This document shows, piece by piece, positions 1 through 8,749 of a DNA stretch of 50,665 nt (its first letter is position 1; each line of letters opens with the position of its first letter). The stretch is from Methylorubrum salsuginis (GTDB taxonomy: Bacteria > Pseudomonadota > Alphaproteobacteria > Rhizobiales > Beijerinckiaceae), in contig NZ_FOSV01000030.1 in the NCBI RefSeq assembly GCF_900114375.1, forward strand, positions 1 to 50,665, read 5' to 3'. A program made the position numbers and the translations under genes. The notes beneath the pieces were generated by a model. That model searched no databases, was not told the origin of the DNA, and saw only the letters and a list, made by a program, of their open reading frames with translations.

Positions 1-77
1 CGGTGATGCGAAAGCTCTTGGTGACGCTCAACGCCATCGTCCGCGACCGCACGCCTTGGCAGCCACTCACCGCTTGA
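1..77 (+). pseudogene. IS110-family transposase, C-terminal end only
   Basis: The frame beginning at base 3 encodes about 24 residues ending at TGA 75-77. They include KLLVTLNAIVRDRTPW, the characteristic C-terminal tail of IS110/IS1111-type (DEDD) transposases. Everything upstream lies outside the window, so it cannot be said whether the element is intact. It is listed as a partial or broken transposase because the sequence just downstream is also transposase debris. Confidence 0.6.
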
Positions 78-192
78 CCTTCAACACAGCCGCTCCGTCG
101 TACGGGCGCTTCCGTGAAGAATTTGGCCCATAGCGCATCCCTCGCAGCGTGGTGGTCAAACGTACCACCACACCACGGGATCAAACACCTAG

Positions 193-410
193 AGCGGCGA
201 GCGGGCCGGCTACGACGGGGCAAAGCGCAAGCAAGGCTCGAAGCTGCACATGGCGGCGGACCCGCTCATGACCGTTTCCAACTCGCGCATCTGGCCAAGG
301 CCGTGCAGGCAGCCTCCGACGACAGCGTGGAGATCGCCTTCGTCGATCAGGGCAACACCGGCGAGAAGCCGGCCACGACTGCGCTCAAGCTCGGCATCGA
401 AGTCGAGCCC
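193..410 (+). pseudogene. IS5-family transposase remnant, frameshifted
   Basis: One frame encodes GERAGYDGAKRKQGSKLHMA (from base 199). After a shift near base 272, another frame continues with AVQAASDDSVEIAFVDQG and a GEKPA-like motif up to about base 410. Together these match the central catalytic part of IS5-family (DDE) transposases. The N-terminal third and the C-terminal third, including the glutamate region, are missing, and the two halves lie in different frames. It is an inactive fragment. With the IS110 tail upstream it marks the left edge of the low-GC defence segment as a mobile-element hot spot. Confidence 0.6.
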
Positions 411-904
411 CGATGCCTTGGGAGCGGCCAACCCATCATGCTTAGCCCAAACCGAAAGATAGATTCACAGCCCCGCCCGATCACTGCCCAGCATAAGTCC
501 GGCTCACCCGGATCCGGTAGCAACCGGCCGGCACATCCTACAGCGTGCTCGAAAAGACACAGCCGGAAATTGTTTGACACCGCCGTGGAGCACCAGCTTC
601 GTTCCAACCCAAATTCATGCCTTGATGCTGCAGAACCGAGAGGAATGGGCGATGAACCATGCTTGTCATCCTTGTAGCCTAAGAGCCGCGTCGGATAAGG
701 GCCGGTTCAGCGTTGCGGCATACCGAAGCACAGTCGCTCCGAAATCTGATCACGAGGTTAGCAGCATAGCTCGAATCGGAGATAAACGGCAATTCGCCCA
801 AGATGATGAAGCCGTGCGGAGACTAAGCAACATATCGCGCCGCAGGAGCTGAGGAGCCAACTGTTTGTTCGCATTTTTTAATGTACGACAAAATCTTAAC
901 AAAA
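411..904. other. Intergenic, no recognisable gene
   Basis: Only short open frames occur here, and none has a recognisable domain or convincing start context. The stretch separates the transposase debris from the defence operon. It must contain the promoter of that operon, but I could not pick a clear -35/-10 pair. Base composition becomes more AT-rich towards the operon. Confidence 0.5.
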
Positions 905-922
905 GGGCACGAAGAAGTGCCC
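905..922 (+). promoter_or_regulatory. Leader hairpin ahead of the defence operon
   Basis: A perfect 6-bp inverted repeat, GGGCAC (905-910) and GTGCCC (917-922) with a GAAGAA loop, lies 33 bases before the preferred start codon at 956 and is followed by an A-rich stretch. It could be a leader RNA hairpin or a protein-binding site. If translation began at the alternative ATG 881, the hairpin would be inside the coding region, so its position mildly favours the 956 start. A stem this short can arise by chance. Confidence 0.3.
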
Positions 923-955
923 AGAAAAAACAACATATATAACGGAAACGCTCCG

Positions 956-2434
956 ATGGCCACGCTCCATCATCTGCCACCAAGCGCCGCTACTCTGACA
1001 GCGTCTCTGCGTGATCTTGGTTACGCACTTGAAACCGCAATTGCTGATCTAATTGACAACAGCATCACGGCTGATGCAACCGATGTTCGAATTTTCTGCA
1101 ATCTGAGCTGCACCCCCGCTGTCTTGGTTGTCGCCGATAACGGGCGAGGTATGACTAAAGCTGAAGTAATTTCAGCTATGCGTCATGGATCAACTGACCC
1201 ACGGCAGGACCGCGGGCCAAAAGATCTTGGAAGATTCGGCCTTGGATTGAAAACTGCCTCTTTCTCGCAATGCCGCCGCCTGACGGTGATAAGCTCGCAA
1301 AGTGGAGAGTATGCCGGTGCCGAGTGGGACCTCGCGCAGGTCGAAGCGGAAGACGACTGGTTCATCAACATTCTCGATTGCAAAGAAATATCCGAACAGC
1401 CCTACCTTACTGAACTGAAGAATACAGGAACGCTAGTGATCTGGCGCGATCTTGATCGTCTTTTTGAGGATGAAACTGGCGAAAGACGTGACGAAATCGT
1501 CAACGAAAAGCTTGCCGTAGTCGAGCGTCATCTATCACTCGTCTTCCACCGCTTCCTCGCCGGCGAAGTGAAAGGCCGGCGGAGGCTTGCTATCCGCATC
1601 AACGGCCATCCAGTCACCCCTTTCGATCCGTTCTGTCGAAAGAACGAGGCAACCCAAGTGTTGCGAGAGGAAAAGGTCTGGATTGGCAATGAGGTAATAG
1701 CGATTCAACCTTTTATACTACCTCACCATAGTCGACTTACCGCATCAGAACACAAATACTACCAGGATCGAAGTGATTTTGTATCAAATCAGGGTGCATA
1801 TATCTATCGGAACGGTCGCCTGATGGCCTGGGGAGACTGGTTCCGACTTATACCCAAAGGCGAAACGACCAAGCTCGCCCGTGTCCAGATCGACTTCACG
1901 AACAGCCTCGACGAAGCTTGGACTATCGACATAAAAAAATCCCGGGCTCGCCCGCCGCCTGTAGTGCGTCATCGATTGCGTCAAATTATCGACCAGATCA
2001 CTGCCCGCAGTGTCAGCATTCATCGGGGCCGCGGCCAAAAGCTGTTTCAGGAAGATCCGGCTCCGTTTTGGGAACGCTATGCCGATCAGCTGGGCATCCG
2101 CTTCGCGCTTAACGCAGAACATCCTCTTGTCGCAGCACTACGTTCTCGACTCACCCCAAACGACGCACATTCGCTCGACTTACTGATCCAGTCAGTCGCT
2201 GCCTCTTTGCCTGTGGAGATGATATACTCCGACTACTCAACAAATCCGTCAATAGTACGTCAAACGGAAGTGGATGCGCTGGAAGCACTCCGGCGGCTTA
2301 AAGGTCTCAAGAAGGCACTATACGGCGACGGCCTAGGTGACGCAAACGCGTTTCTTCAGATTGTACGCTCGACACGTCTATTCGAAGGCCATGTCGAGAT
2401 CGTCGAAAACTTTATCAGCGAGAGCTTCATATGA
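956..2434 (+). CDS. MutL/MORC-like GHKL ATPase of an MZA-type defence operon
   Basis: A GHKL (Hsp90/MutL/histidine-kinase fold) ATPase of about 492 residues. The three ATP-binding boxes are visible: the N-box around residues 26-35 (ETAIADLIDN), the G1 box DNGRGM at 61-66 and the G2 box GRFGLGLKTASF at 92-103. The rest fits the extended MutL/MORC-like family described next to Z1-domain proteins in restriction-like operons, and matches the MutL component of the MZA anti-phage system. ATG 956 is preferred because the conserved region (LPPSAATLTASLRDLGYALE) starts directly after it. An in-frame ATG at 881 would add 25 residues without family character. It is the first gene of a four-gene unit, and its TGA overlaps the next ATG by four bases. 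GC and codon use are clearly lower than in the metabolic genes of the window. The product presumably acts as an ATP-driven clamp or sensor on invading DNA; that role is inference. Confidence 0.85.
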   Translation: MATLHHLPPSAATLTASLRDLGYALETAIADLIDNSITADATDVRIFCNLSCTPAVLVVADNGRGMTKAEVISAMRHGSTDPRQDRGPKDLGRFGLGLKTASFSQCRRLTVISSQSGEYAGAEWDLAQVEAEDDWFINILDCKEISEQPYLTELKNTGTLVIWRDLDRLFEDETGERRDEIVNEKLAVVERHLSLVFHRFLAGEVKGRRRLAIRINGHPVTPFDPFCRKNEATQVLREEKVWIGNEVIAIQPFILPHHSRLTASEHKYYQDRSDFVSNQGAYIYRNGRLMAWGDWFRLIPKGETTKLARVQIDFTNSLDEAWTIDIKKSRARPPPVVRHRLRQIIDQITARSVSIHRGRGQKLFQEDPAPFWERYADQLGIRFALNAEHPLVAALRSRLTPNDAHSLDLLIQSVAASLPVEMIYSDYSTNPSIVRQTEVDALEALRRLKGLKKALYGDGLGDANAFLQIVRSTRLFEGHVEIVENFISESFI

Positions 2435-5091
2435 CCACGACCGTGATTACGGAAGAGAGAAACATCGCGAATGCTCTGATATCGGGGCTGGCAAACTTGG
2501 CCGAACCGCCGACGCGAGATGAAGTAGAAGATAAGGCCAAGCAGATAGCTGGGATCTTCGGCTACTCCGGCGACCTCCGCAACATTGTCACGGAGGCTAT
2601 GATCTCGGTAGACACGCGCATGGGTGCTGGCGTGTCGCTAGTTGATGTTGCCGCAAAACACGATGATCAGTGGGTCCGCAAACGCAGCGACGTCGCTTGG
2701 ACGTATTCTAACGCCTACGAAAACTTCTTATTGAAGGACGGCTGGCCGCCTCAGATGGTGCAGTCGCTCAGCGATGTCACCGCTCGTATCCTTGGGCACT
2801 TGGAGGACCCGCTCAGTGAAGGAGCAAATTGGAGTCGACGAGGCCTCGTTATCGGTCACGTCCAATCAGGCAAAACGGCAAATTACACCGGCCTGATCGC
2901 GCGGGCAGCAGATGCTGGCTACAAATTCATCGTTGTAATAGCTGGCATCCACAACAATCTACGCAAGCAGACCCAAGAGCGAATTGACGAGGCGTTCATC
3001 GGTCGATCCAGTGATCCTGACGACCGCCGCGCAATCGGAGTTGGCCTCACTCCCGGGTTCCCAAATCCCGCAACTCTGACCAACATCAATGAGGATTTTA
3101 ATAAAAATACGGCTACAAAAAGCGGCTGGAAAATCAACGACTTTAGTAAGCCGATAATTCTCGTCATTAAGAAAAACGTCACAACTTTGACAGCTCTCCA
3201 CAAATGGCTAAAGGAGCTAAATGCCGAAGGTGACGGTCGAATTGCAGACGTTCCAATGCTGCTTATTGACGATGAAGCTGACAACGCATCTATCAACACC
3301 AATAAAGAAGATCTCAATCCAACACGCACAAATGCGATGCTTCGGCGCATTCTAAGCTTGTTCGCAAAATCCTGCTATGTCGGGTATACAGCGACACCCT
3401 TCGCTAACATTTTCATCAACCATGACGCCTACGATGAGGAAGTTCGCGAGGAGCTGTTTCCCCGAGATTTTATCTACTGCCTTGACGCGCCTACAACTTA
3501 CTTTGGCGCAGAAAAAGTCTTCCTCGATGAAGATACAAGTCAGTCCGTCGTTAGACCCATCGATGATTGCGAGGATTTCCTCCCTCACTCGCACAGACGT
3601 GACGCGCTGATCCTTGAACTCCCACCAAGCCTCTACCATGCGTTCGATCAATTCATCGTCGCCCGTGCCATTCGAAACCTACGGGGACAGAGAACCAAAC
3701 ACTGCTCTATGATGATTAATGTCTCCCGCTTTGTGCCTATCCAGAAGGCGGTGCGAGACTTCATAAGCTTACGTGAGAAGAAAATGAGAGAGGCGGTTCG
3801 GGCTAACTACCTTATGCCGGAGTCCGTCTCTTCTGCGAACCTGTACATGCAGGCGCTCAGAACGGCATTTGATGCCGAGTACGCCGAAGTAGGCCATACT
3901 TGGATTGAAGTCAAATCTCATCTGAACAGCGTGTTTGATCATCTTCACCTATATGTCATCAACAGCAAAAGCGATGAAGCACTCGATTATGCTCGATATG
4001 AGAGGGAAGGGATCGGCTTAACCGCAGTTGCCGTCGGTGGCCTAAGCCTTTCGCGCGGTCTCACTATTGAGGGCCTCACCGTCAGCTACATGTATCGCAA
4101 TACTAGAATGTACGACACGTTGATGCAAATGGGGCGCTGGTTCGGTTATCGTCCGGGCTTCCAAGACCTCTGCCGAGTTCATCTCTCACGAGAATCTATC
4201 AACTGGTATTCGCACATTGCCGAGGCTGCTGAAGAACTTACCCAGCAGATCAAGCGGATGCGGCGCGACGGCATGAGCCCGAGAGATTTCGGACTTTACG
4301 TTCGGGCTCACCCAGACAGCCTGCTTATCACGGCCGCGAATAAAATGCGCTCCGGCGAAGAGTTAACAGTTGAACAAAGCTTCAGTGGCCGCCTGAGGGA
4401 AAGTTACATTGTATCGACTAATCCTGATGTTAACGGTCGCAACTTCGCGTTGATCGCGGAGTACTGGCGCAGCGGTTTTGCAGGACGTCCCGAAGAGCAG
4501 ACTGATAAGGGTGTCATTTTCCGCGATGTCCCGATTGGCGTGGTGGAGGACTTTCTCAAGCGGTTTGAGACACATTCGACGTTTGCTGGGCTTAAAGCGG
4601 ACGTAGTTAGCTATCTCGAGCGCATCGCGGAGAGACGCCCGCTTGCTGACGTTCTCCTAATTTCACCCTCGGCTGGATCGGGCGGCGACCAACCCTACAC
4701 CCTCAAGAATCAAGTGCGTGTCGTTGGAAAGGATCAGGCGAACGGTACGGCATGGCGCCTGAACAAGGACCGCGTTGCGTCCCGTGGAGATGAAAAGCTT
4801 GGACTCAGCGACACTCAGCTTAAGGAAGCGGAGGCTTTGGCAACGGAGGAGAACGGCAACGAAACTGTTTCCGATACCCACTACCGAATGGTGCGGAATA
4901 AGCCCCTCCTCATGATCCACAGTCTCGCACCTCGAAATGAAGCACTCGTTGGGCCGGTCGCTGCATTTGGTGTCAGTTTCCCGTATGGCGACTACTCGAC
5001 CACAATCAATGTTGTCGTGAACAAGGTTTGGCTGCAGCAGATGCAGGGCTATGGCGATACCCCGGACGAGGAAGAAGATTATGACGCCTAA
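2431..5091 (+). CDS. Z1-domain superfamily II ATPase (MZA-type defence)
   Basis: 886 residues. Walker A is GHVQSGKT at about 142-149, followed by NYTGLIARAADAGYKF, the signature start of the Z1 domain. Walker B is LLIDDEAD near 277-284, a YTATPFANIF motif III-like segment lies near 318, and an arginine-finger region MGRWFGYRPGFQDLCRVH near 565. These are superfamily II helicase/translocase motifs in the Z1 arrangement. Z1 proteins were defined through their association with MutL-like ATPases, AIPR and nuclease genes in restriction-like operons. Start ATG 2431 overlaps the upstream stop (ATGA), which implies translational coupling. The gene ends inside the start of the nuclease gene. The likely role is ATP-dependent remodelling or targeting of foreign DNA for the nuclease partner; this is inferred from context. 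Confidence 0.88.
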   Translation: MTTTVITEERNIANALISGLANLAEPPTRDEVEDKAKQIAGIFGYSGDLRNIVTEAMISVDTRMGAGVSLVDVAAKHDDQWVRKRSDVAWTYSNAYENFLLKDGWPPQMVQSLSDVTARILGHLEDPLSEGANWSRRGLVIGHVQSGKTANYTGLIARAADAGYKFIVVIAGIHNNLRKQTQERIDEAFIGRSSDPDDRRAIGVGLTPGFPNPATLTNINEDFNKNTATKSGWKINDFSKPIILVIKKNVTTLTALHKWLKELNAEGDGRIADVPMLLIDDEADNASINTNKEDLNPTRTNAMLRRILSLFAKSCYVGYTATPFANIFINHDAYDEEVREELFPRDFIYCLDAPTTYFGAEKVFLDEDTSQSVVRPIDDCEDFLPHSHRRDALILELPPSLYHAFDQFIVARAIRNLRGQRTKHCSMMINVSRFVPIQKAVRDFISLREKKMREAVRANYLMPESVSSANLYMQALRTAFDAEYAEVGHTWIEVKSHLNSVFDHLHLYVINSKSDEALDYARYEREGIGLTAVAVGGLSLSRGLTIEGLTVSYMYRNTRMYDTLMQMGRWFGYRPGFQDLCRVHLSRESINWYSHIAEAAEELTQQIKRMRRDGMSPRDFGLYVRAHPDSLLITAANKMRSGEELTVEQSFSGRLRESYIVSTNPDVNGRNFALIAEYWRSGFAGRPEEQTDKGVIFRDVPIGVVEDFLKRFETHSTFAGLKADVVSYLERIAERRPLADVLLISPSAGSGGDQPYTLKNQVRVVGKDQANGTAWRLNKDRVASRGDEKLGLSDTQLKEAEALATEENGNETVSDTHYRMVRNKPLLMIHSLAPRNEALVGPVAAFGVSFPYGDYSTTINVVVNKVWLQQMQGYGDTPDEEEDYDA

Positions 5092-6037
5092 GACCGCGCC
5101 CTGGGATGATATCGCGATTCCAAATGCTGACTTCAACGTTCGCCAGGTAGTCGGCGAACCGACTGTTCCTTGTTTTTGGGGAAGAGACAGCGACGGATCC
5201 TGCTTATTTTTAGTGGAGCTTCAGGGCGATCATGTCCTTCAGTATAGAAAGAACGCGGTCACAGTTCATGGCATTAGGGTTGACCTTAGTGGCGGCGACC
5301 CCGGGCAACAGCGCCTTGTCCTTTCGTTGGAAAAACAAGCTGATCGCGACCTCTTCGAAAGTCTTTGTCGCACGCTCGTTTCCTCCCTTGAACGCGCGAC
5401 AGACTCTAGTAGTGCGCTATCAATTACCCTGACACAGATCCGTCGGTGGAAGGCTTTCCTTTCCGGGCAGAAGCGAAAATTGTCAGCGGAGGAGATACGG
5501 GGCCTTTTCGCTGAACTCGCCTTCTTATCGGAGCTTGCCGACCAAAAGGCGTCAACCAGCGACGCAGCCGAAGCCTGGCTCGGCCCTGAAAGGTCTCATC
5601 AAGATTTTATTTTCGGAAATACGGCGATTGAGATCAAGTCAGTTTCCGGCAGCGAGCGAAATACAGTTTGCATTTCCTCAGAAGACCAGCTTTGTTCACT
5701 CAATGACCGTTTGTTTTTGCGCATCTATCGCTTGAGCAACTTATCTGAAGCGGTAGGCGCGCGCTCTCTCAATGAGATGGTGGCGTCCATACAGGCTCAG
5801 TTCGCGGACTCAGCCGATATAATTGATAGCAAGCTTCAAAGTTACGGCTATGCTCCTCTTCCTGATTACGACAACACAAAATACATCGTAAGTGACGTAC
5901 GCAGCTACCATGTAACTGGAGAATTTCCGCGCCTCGTACGGGCCGTCTTGCCCGCTGGCATTGATGCGGTTGCATACGATATCAGATTAGAAAGCATCGC
6001 GCCCTATGAATGCGACAACGCCACCGTCTTCGGGTAA
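5081..6037 (+). CDS. PD-(D/E)XK motif protein, DUF4420 type (MZA-type defence nuclease)
   Basis: 318 residues. A restriction-endonuclease-like core is visible: E145 in GLFAELAFL, D175 in HQDFIFG and E184-I-K186 in AIEIKSV, the E...D...ExK layout of PD-(D/E)XK enzymes. Length and arrangement match the DUF4420 'PD-(D/E)XK motif protein' found between Z1 and AIPR genes. ATG 5081 is chosen over ATG 5051 because a purine-rich ribosome-binding site (GAGGAAGAAG) directly precedes it and the overlap with the Z1 gene falls to 11 bases. Its 3' end overlaps the AIPR start by 32 bases. It is the probable DNA-cleaving subunit; all three expected acidic/lysine positions are present, so an active nuclease is plausible. 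Confidence 0.8.
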   Translation: MTPKTAPWDDIAIPNADFNVRQVVGEPTVPCFWGRDSDGSCLFLVELQGDHVLQYRKNAVTVHGIRVDLSGGDPGQQRLVLSLEKQADRDLFESLCRTLVSSLERATDSSSALSITLTQIRRWKAFLSGQKRKLSAEEIRGLFAELAFLSELADQKASTSDAAEAWLGPERSHQDFIFGNTAIEIKSVSGSERNTVCISSEDQLCSLNDRLFLRIYRLSNLSEAVGARSLNEMVASIQAQFADSADIIDSKLQSYGYAPLPDYDNTKYIVSDVRSYHVTGEFPRLVRAVLPAGIDAVAYDIRLESIAPYECDNATVFG

Positions 6038-8096
6038 GCAGTTAGAACTGCTTGTTGAGCAGTTTTTTCACAACTTCCGTCAAGGAACTCTGGCCAATGC
6101 GGAGGCTAACAGTACTTCTTCGCTCGAAGCTTTCATGGAAGCCACCTCGACGGAGCTGATCGAGACAGGCTTCGTTGAGGGATTTGAGCACTGCCATTAT
6201 CGAGCCCGGCGCGGCATGCGCGTCGATGGCTATTGGTTCAACGACGAAGGTGCGATTGATATCTTCGTTGCCGATTTCGATTGTCGCCGTCAGCTTGAGA
6301 GGCTTACCCACGCGGAAGCCACTGCGGCGTTCAAGCGAGCTGCAAACTTTTTCGAGGCGAGTCTTGAGGGCACCTTAATGCCTGACGTGACTACGCCTGA
6401 GTATAGCTTGGTTCAACAAATCGCGGCCCGACGTTCAGTTCTGCGTCAAGTAAATTTCTATTTGACGTCAGAGCGTGAGTTCAGCACTCGGAACCAATCA
6501 TTCCCCGACGGAAATGTTGGCGGTGTTCGTTCCGCGTATCACGTCTGGGATATGGCGAGGTTTCAGCGTCAACACAGCTCGCGCGGGCGCAAAGAGCCTC
6601 TTAATATTGATTTTATTGAGTTGTTTGGGCACGGCATCAGTTGCCTCCCGGCCAATCTCGGGTCAGATACTTATATTTCATACTTGACCGTGATGCCAGC
6701 AACGATACTCGCTGCGCTCTACGATAAATTTAGCGCCCGGCTACTGGAGCAAAACGTAAGGACGTTCCTCCAAGCTCGCGCTCAAGTAAATAAGGGGATC
6801 CGGGGGACCATTATCAACGAGCCACAAATGTTTTTTGCATACAACAACGGCATCACTGCAACGGCTCAGGAAGTTGAAACGTCTCTTTCCGCAGGTGGGC
6901 TGCAGTTAGTTCGCATCACCGATCTTCAAATCGTGAATGGCGGCCAAACCACTGCCTCGTTGTTTCACACGCAGCGGCGTGACAAAGCTGATTTGTCGCA
7001 AGTATTCGTTCAAATGAAACTTTCCGTTGTTGATAGTGAACAAAGTGAGATTATCGTCCCGCGAATCTCGGAGTATGCAAACACTCAGAATCGGGTAAAT
7101 GCGGCTGACTTTTTTTCCAATCATCCATACCATCTGCGTATGGCCGACTTCTCGCGTCGGATCTGGGCGCCTGCACAGCAGGGAGCTCAGCGCGAGACAA
7201 AGTGGTTCTACGAGCGGGCACGTGGACAGTATTCTGACGAGCAGCTTAAATTATTATCTGGCGAGCAGAAGCTTTTTGTGTTAGAATACCCTAAGAGCCA
7301 GATGTTTACCAAAACCGATCTGGCTAAGTTCGAAAACGTATTCGATGAACATCCAAGATGGGTCAATCTTGGAAGTCAAAAAAATTTCGCGCGCTATGCG
7401 CTAAGGATAGGGAAGGAGTGGGAGCGTTCATCCGACCATTTTAATGAATGGTATTTCAAGAGAGCAATTGCGCGGAACATTATCTTTCGTGCAACTGAAA
7501 AGCTTGTCTCGGCTCAGTCTTGGTACAATGGTGGCTATCGAGCGAATATCGTCGCATATACGCTTTCTATGCTGTCCGAAATCGTCAAACGTCGTTCTTC
7601 TGCTTTGGATTTTCTGCGCATTTGGAATACACAGGCCGTCGATGAGTCGCTTCTCGAAACTATAGTTGTAATAGCTAGTGCAGTGCATGCGGACATCACT
7701 AAACCGCCCGCTGGAATTTCCAACATTTCGGAGTGGTGTAAAAAGGACGGCTGCTGGAATAGACTGGTTGCGCAGGTTGATCGTATCTCTGAGGATCTCC
7801 CTAATTATTTTTGGGAGCTGCTCGAAAGTGCTGAGGATAACAAGCATGAGGTAAGAACCGCCAAGCAGACGCAGAAAATCGATAACGGTATCGAGGCTCA
7901 ACGGCGAGTACTATCTGTGCCTCCGCAACAGTGGTCTTTGCTACTCCGCGAAGGCACAAATCGTTGCTTGTTTGGTCCGAGGGATCTTGCTTTGCTCCGC
8001 GTTGCTATTCAGATTCCGGCAAAAGTTCCGAACGAGACGCAAAGTGCGGCTTTGTTAAAGCTGCTGTCCAAGTCTCAAGAGGTAGGCATCTTATAG
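6006..8096 (+). CDS. AIPR (abortive infection phage resistance) protein
   Basis: 696 residues. The family signature lies between about 275 and 380: FFAYNNGITATA, then DLQIVNGGQTTASLFH, then ISEYANTQNRVNAADFFSN. These are the NNGI, NGGQT and N-Q-N blocks of AIPR proteins (PF10592). AIPR members occur in abortive-infection and MZA-like loci and in phosphorothioate or restriction-associated islands; their biochemical activity is not firmly established. ATG 6006 lies 32 bases inside the nuclease gene. A later start is possible, but the N-terminal segment KQLELLVEQFFHNF looks family-like. It is the last gene of the operon. Downstream the sequence turns into GC-rich pseudogene material, so this stop marks the right end of the low-GC island. 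Confidence 0.88.
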   Translation: MNATTPPSSGKQLELLVEQFFHNFRQGTLANAEANSTSSLEAFMEATSTELIETGFVEGFEHCHYRARRGMRVDGYWFNDEGAIDIFVADFDCRRQLERLTHAEATAAFKRAANFFEASLEGTLMPDVTTPEYSLVQQIAARRSVLRQVNFYLTSEREFSTRNQSFPDGNVGGVRSAYHVWDMARFQRQHSSRGRKEPLNIDFIELFGHGISCLPANLGSDTYISYLTVMPATILAALYDKFSARLLEQNVRTFLQARAQVNKGIRGTIINEPQMFFAYNNGITATAQEVETSLSAGGLQLVRITDLQIVNGGQTTASLFHTQRRDKADLSQVFVQMKLSVVDSEQSEIIVPRISEYANTQNRVNAADFFSNHPYHLRMADFSRRIWAPAQQGAQRETKWFYERARGQYSDEQLKLLSGEQKLFVLEYPKSQMFTKTDLAKFENVFDEHPRWVNLGSQKNFARYALRIGKEWERSSDHFNEWYFKRAIARNIIFRATEKLVSAQSWYNGGYRANIVAYTLSMLSEIVKRRSSALDFLRIWNTQAVDESLLETIVVIASAVHADITKPPAGISNISEWCKKDGCWNRLVAQVDRISEDLPNYFWELLESAEDNKHEVRTAKQTQKIDNGIEAQRRVLSVPPQQWSLLLREGTNRCLFGPRDLALLRVAIQIPAKVPNETQSAALLKLLSKSQEVGIL

Positions 8097-8261
8097 CAAA
8101 CAGTGTTCCCAGTTGCGTCGCCGATTAGGCGCTGGAGACCTTCCGGTTTTGGTCAGAACCGATGCACAACGCGAGCGTACCCCGACGGTTTTGTCGGGCG
8201 ACCGCATCGACGGCCTGACCTGTTTCTCGGTACTACCGGCGGACCGCGGCGCGAAGCATGA

Positions 8262-8735
8262 GCCGCCGGATCAGTACGCCATTTTCACCCTTGAAGACTA
8301 GGAAATCATTTCCTCGCGGCCGGCGGGTGCTGCGGCCGTCTACGGCTGGTCGGCGGCTGAAATCTTGGATTGCTCCGATGATCTGACGTTTGCGCCCAAC
8401 ACATCGCCAGCGGCGCTCCGAAGGCGGAGCTGGAGACCGCTTTCCGTGAGGGTCTCGGGCCGGACGTCCGCTGGCAGCTGCAGGAGGACGGCTCTTGCAT
8501 CTTCGTCGACGGCTTGATGCAGCCGCTCGTGAGCGGCGGGGGTTAGATCCGCGAGATCATCAAGATCGGTCAAGACGTCACCGAGACCCGTCGCGTGCAG
8601 CAGGCGTTGGTCAAGAGCGAGGAGCGCCTGCGCATACTCATGGAGGGCATTCCGCAGTTCGTCTGGCGGTCGGCGGACGAGGGCCGCCGGACCTTGGTCG
8701 AGCCCGCAACGGCAGGCGTTCACAGGTCAAAGTGT
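8262..8735 (+). pseudogene. PAS-domain sensor protein remnant
   Basis: Pieces of a PAS-type sensor are readable in shifting frames: QYAIFTLED, then a TAG, then GAAAVYGWSAAEIL, then ELETAFREGLGPDVRWQLQE in another frame. After a second TAG come IKIGQDVTETRRVQQALV, SEERLRILMEGIPQFVW and finally SSPQRQAFTGQS. This order is that of one PAS domain, its C-cap and the start of a second PAS domain in sensor histidine kinases. At least two stops and several frameshifts make it non-functional. It breaks off where the ISL3 remnant begins, so transposon insertion may have started its decay. Confidence 0.65.
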
Positions 8736-8749
8736 CGTTCCTGCGTCGG

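Noticed and set aside
114..677. 187-residue open frame as an intact gene
   Set aside because: Only a short internal part matches IS5 transposase, and the preceding homologous block is in a different frame. It is pseudogene debris.
881..955. Upstream start ATG 881 for the GHKL ATPase
   Set aside because: The extra 25 residues lack family character and include the leader hairpin; ATG 956 directly precedes the conserved N-terminus. It is kept as an alternative only.
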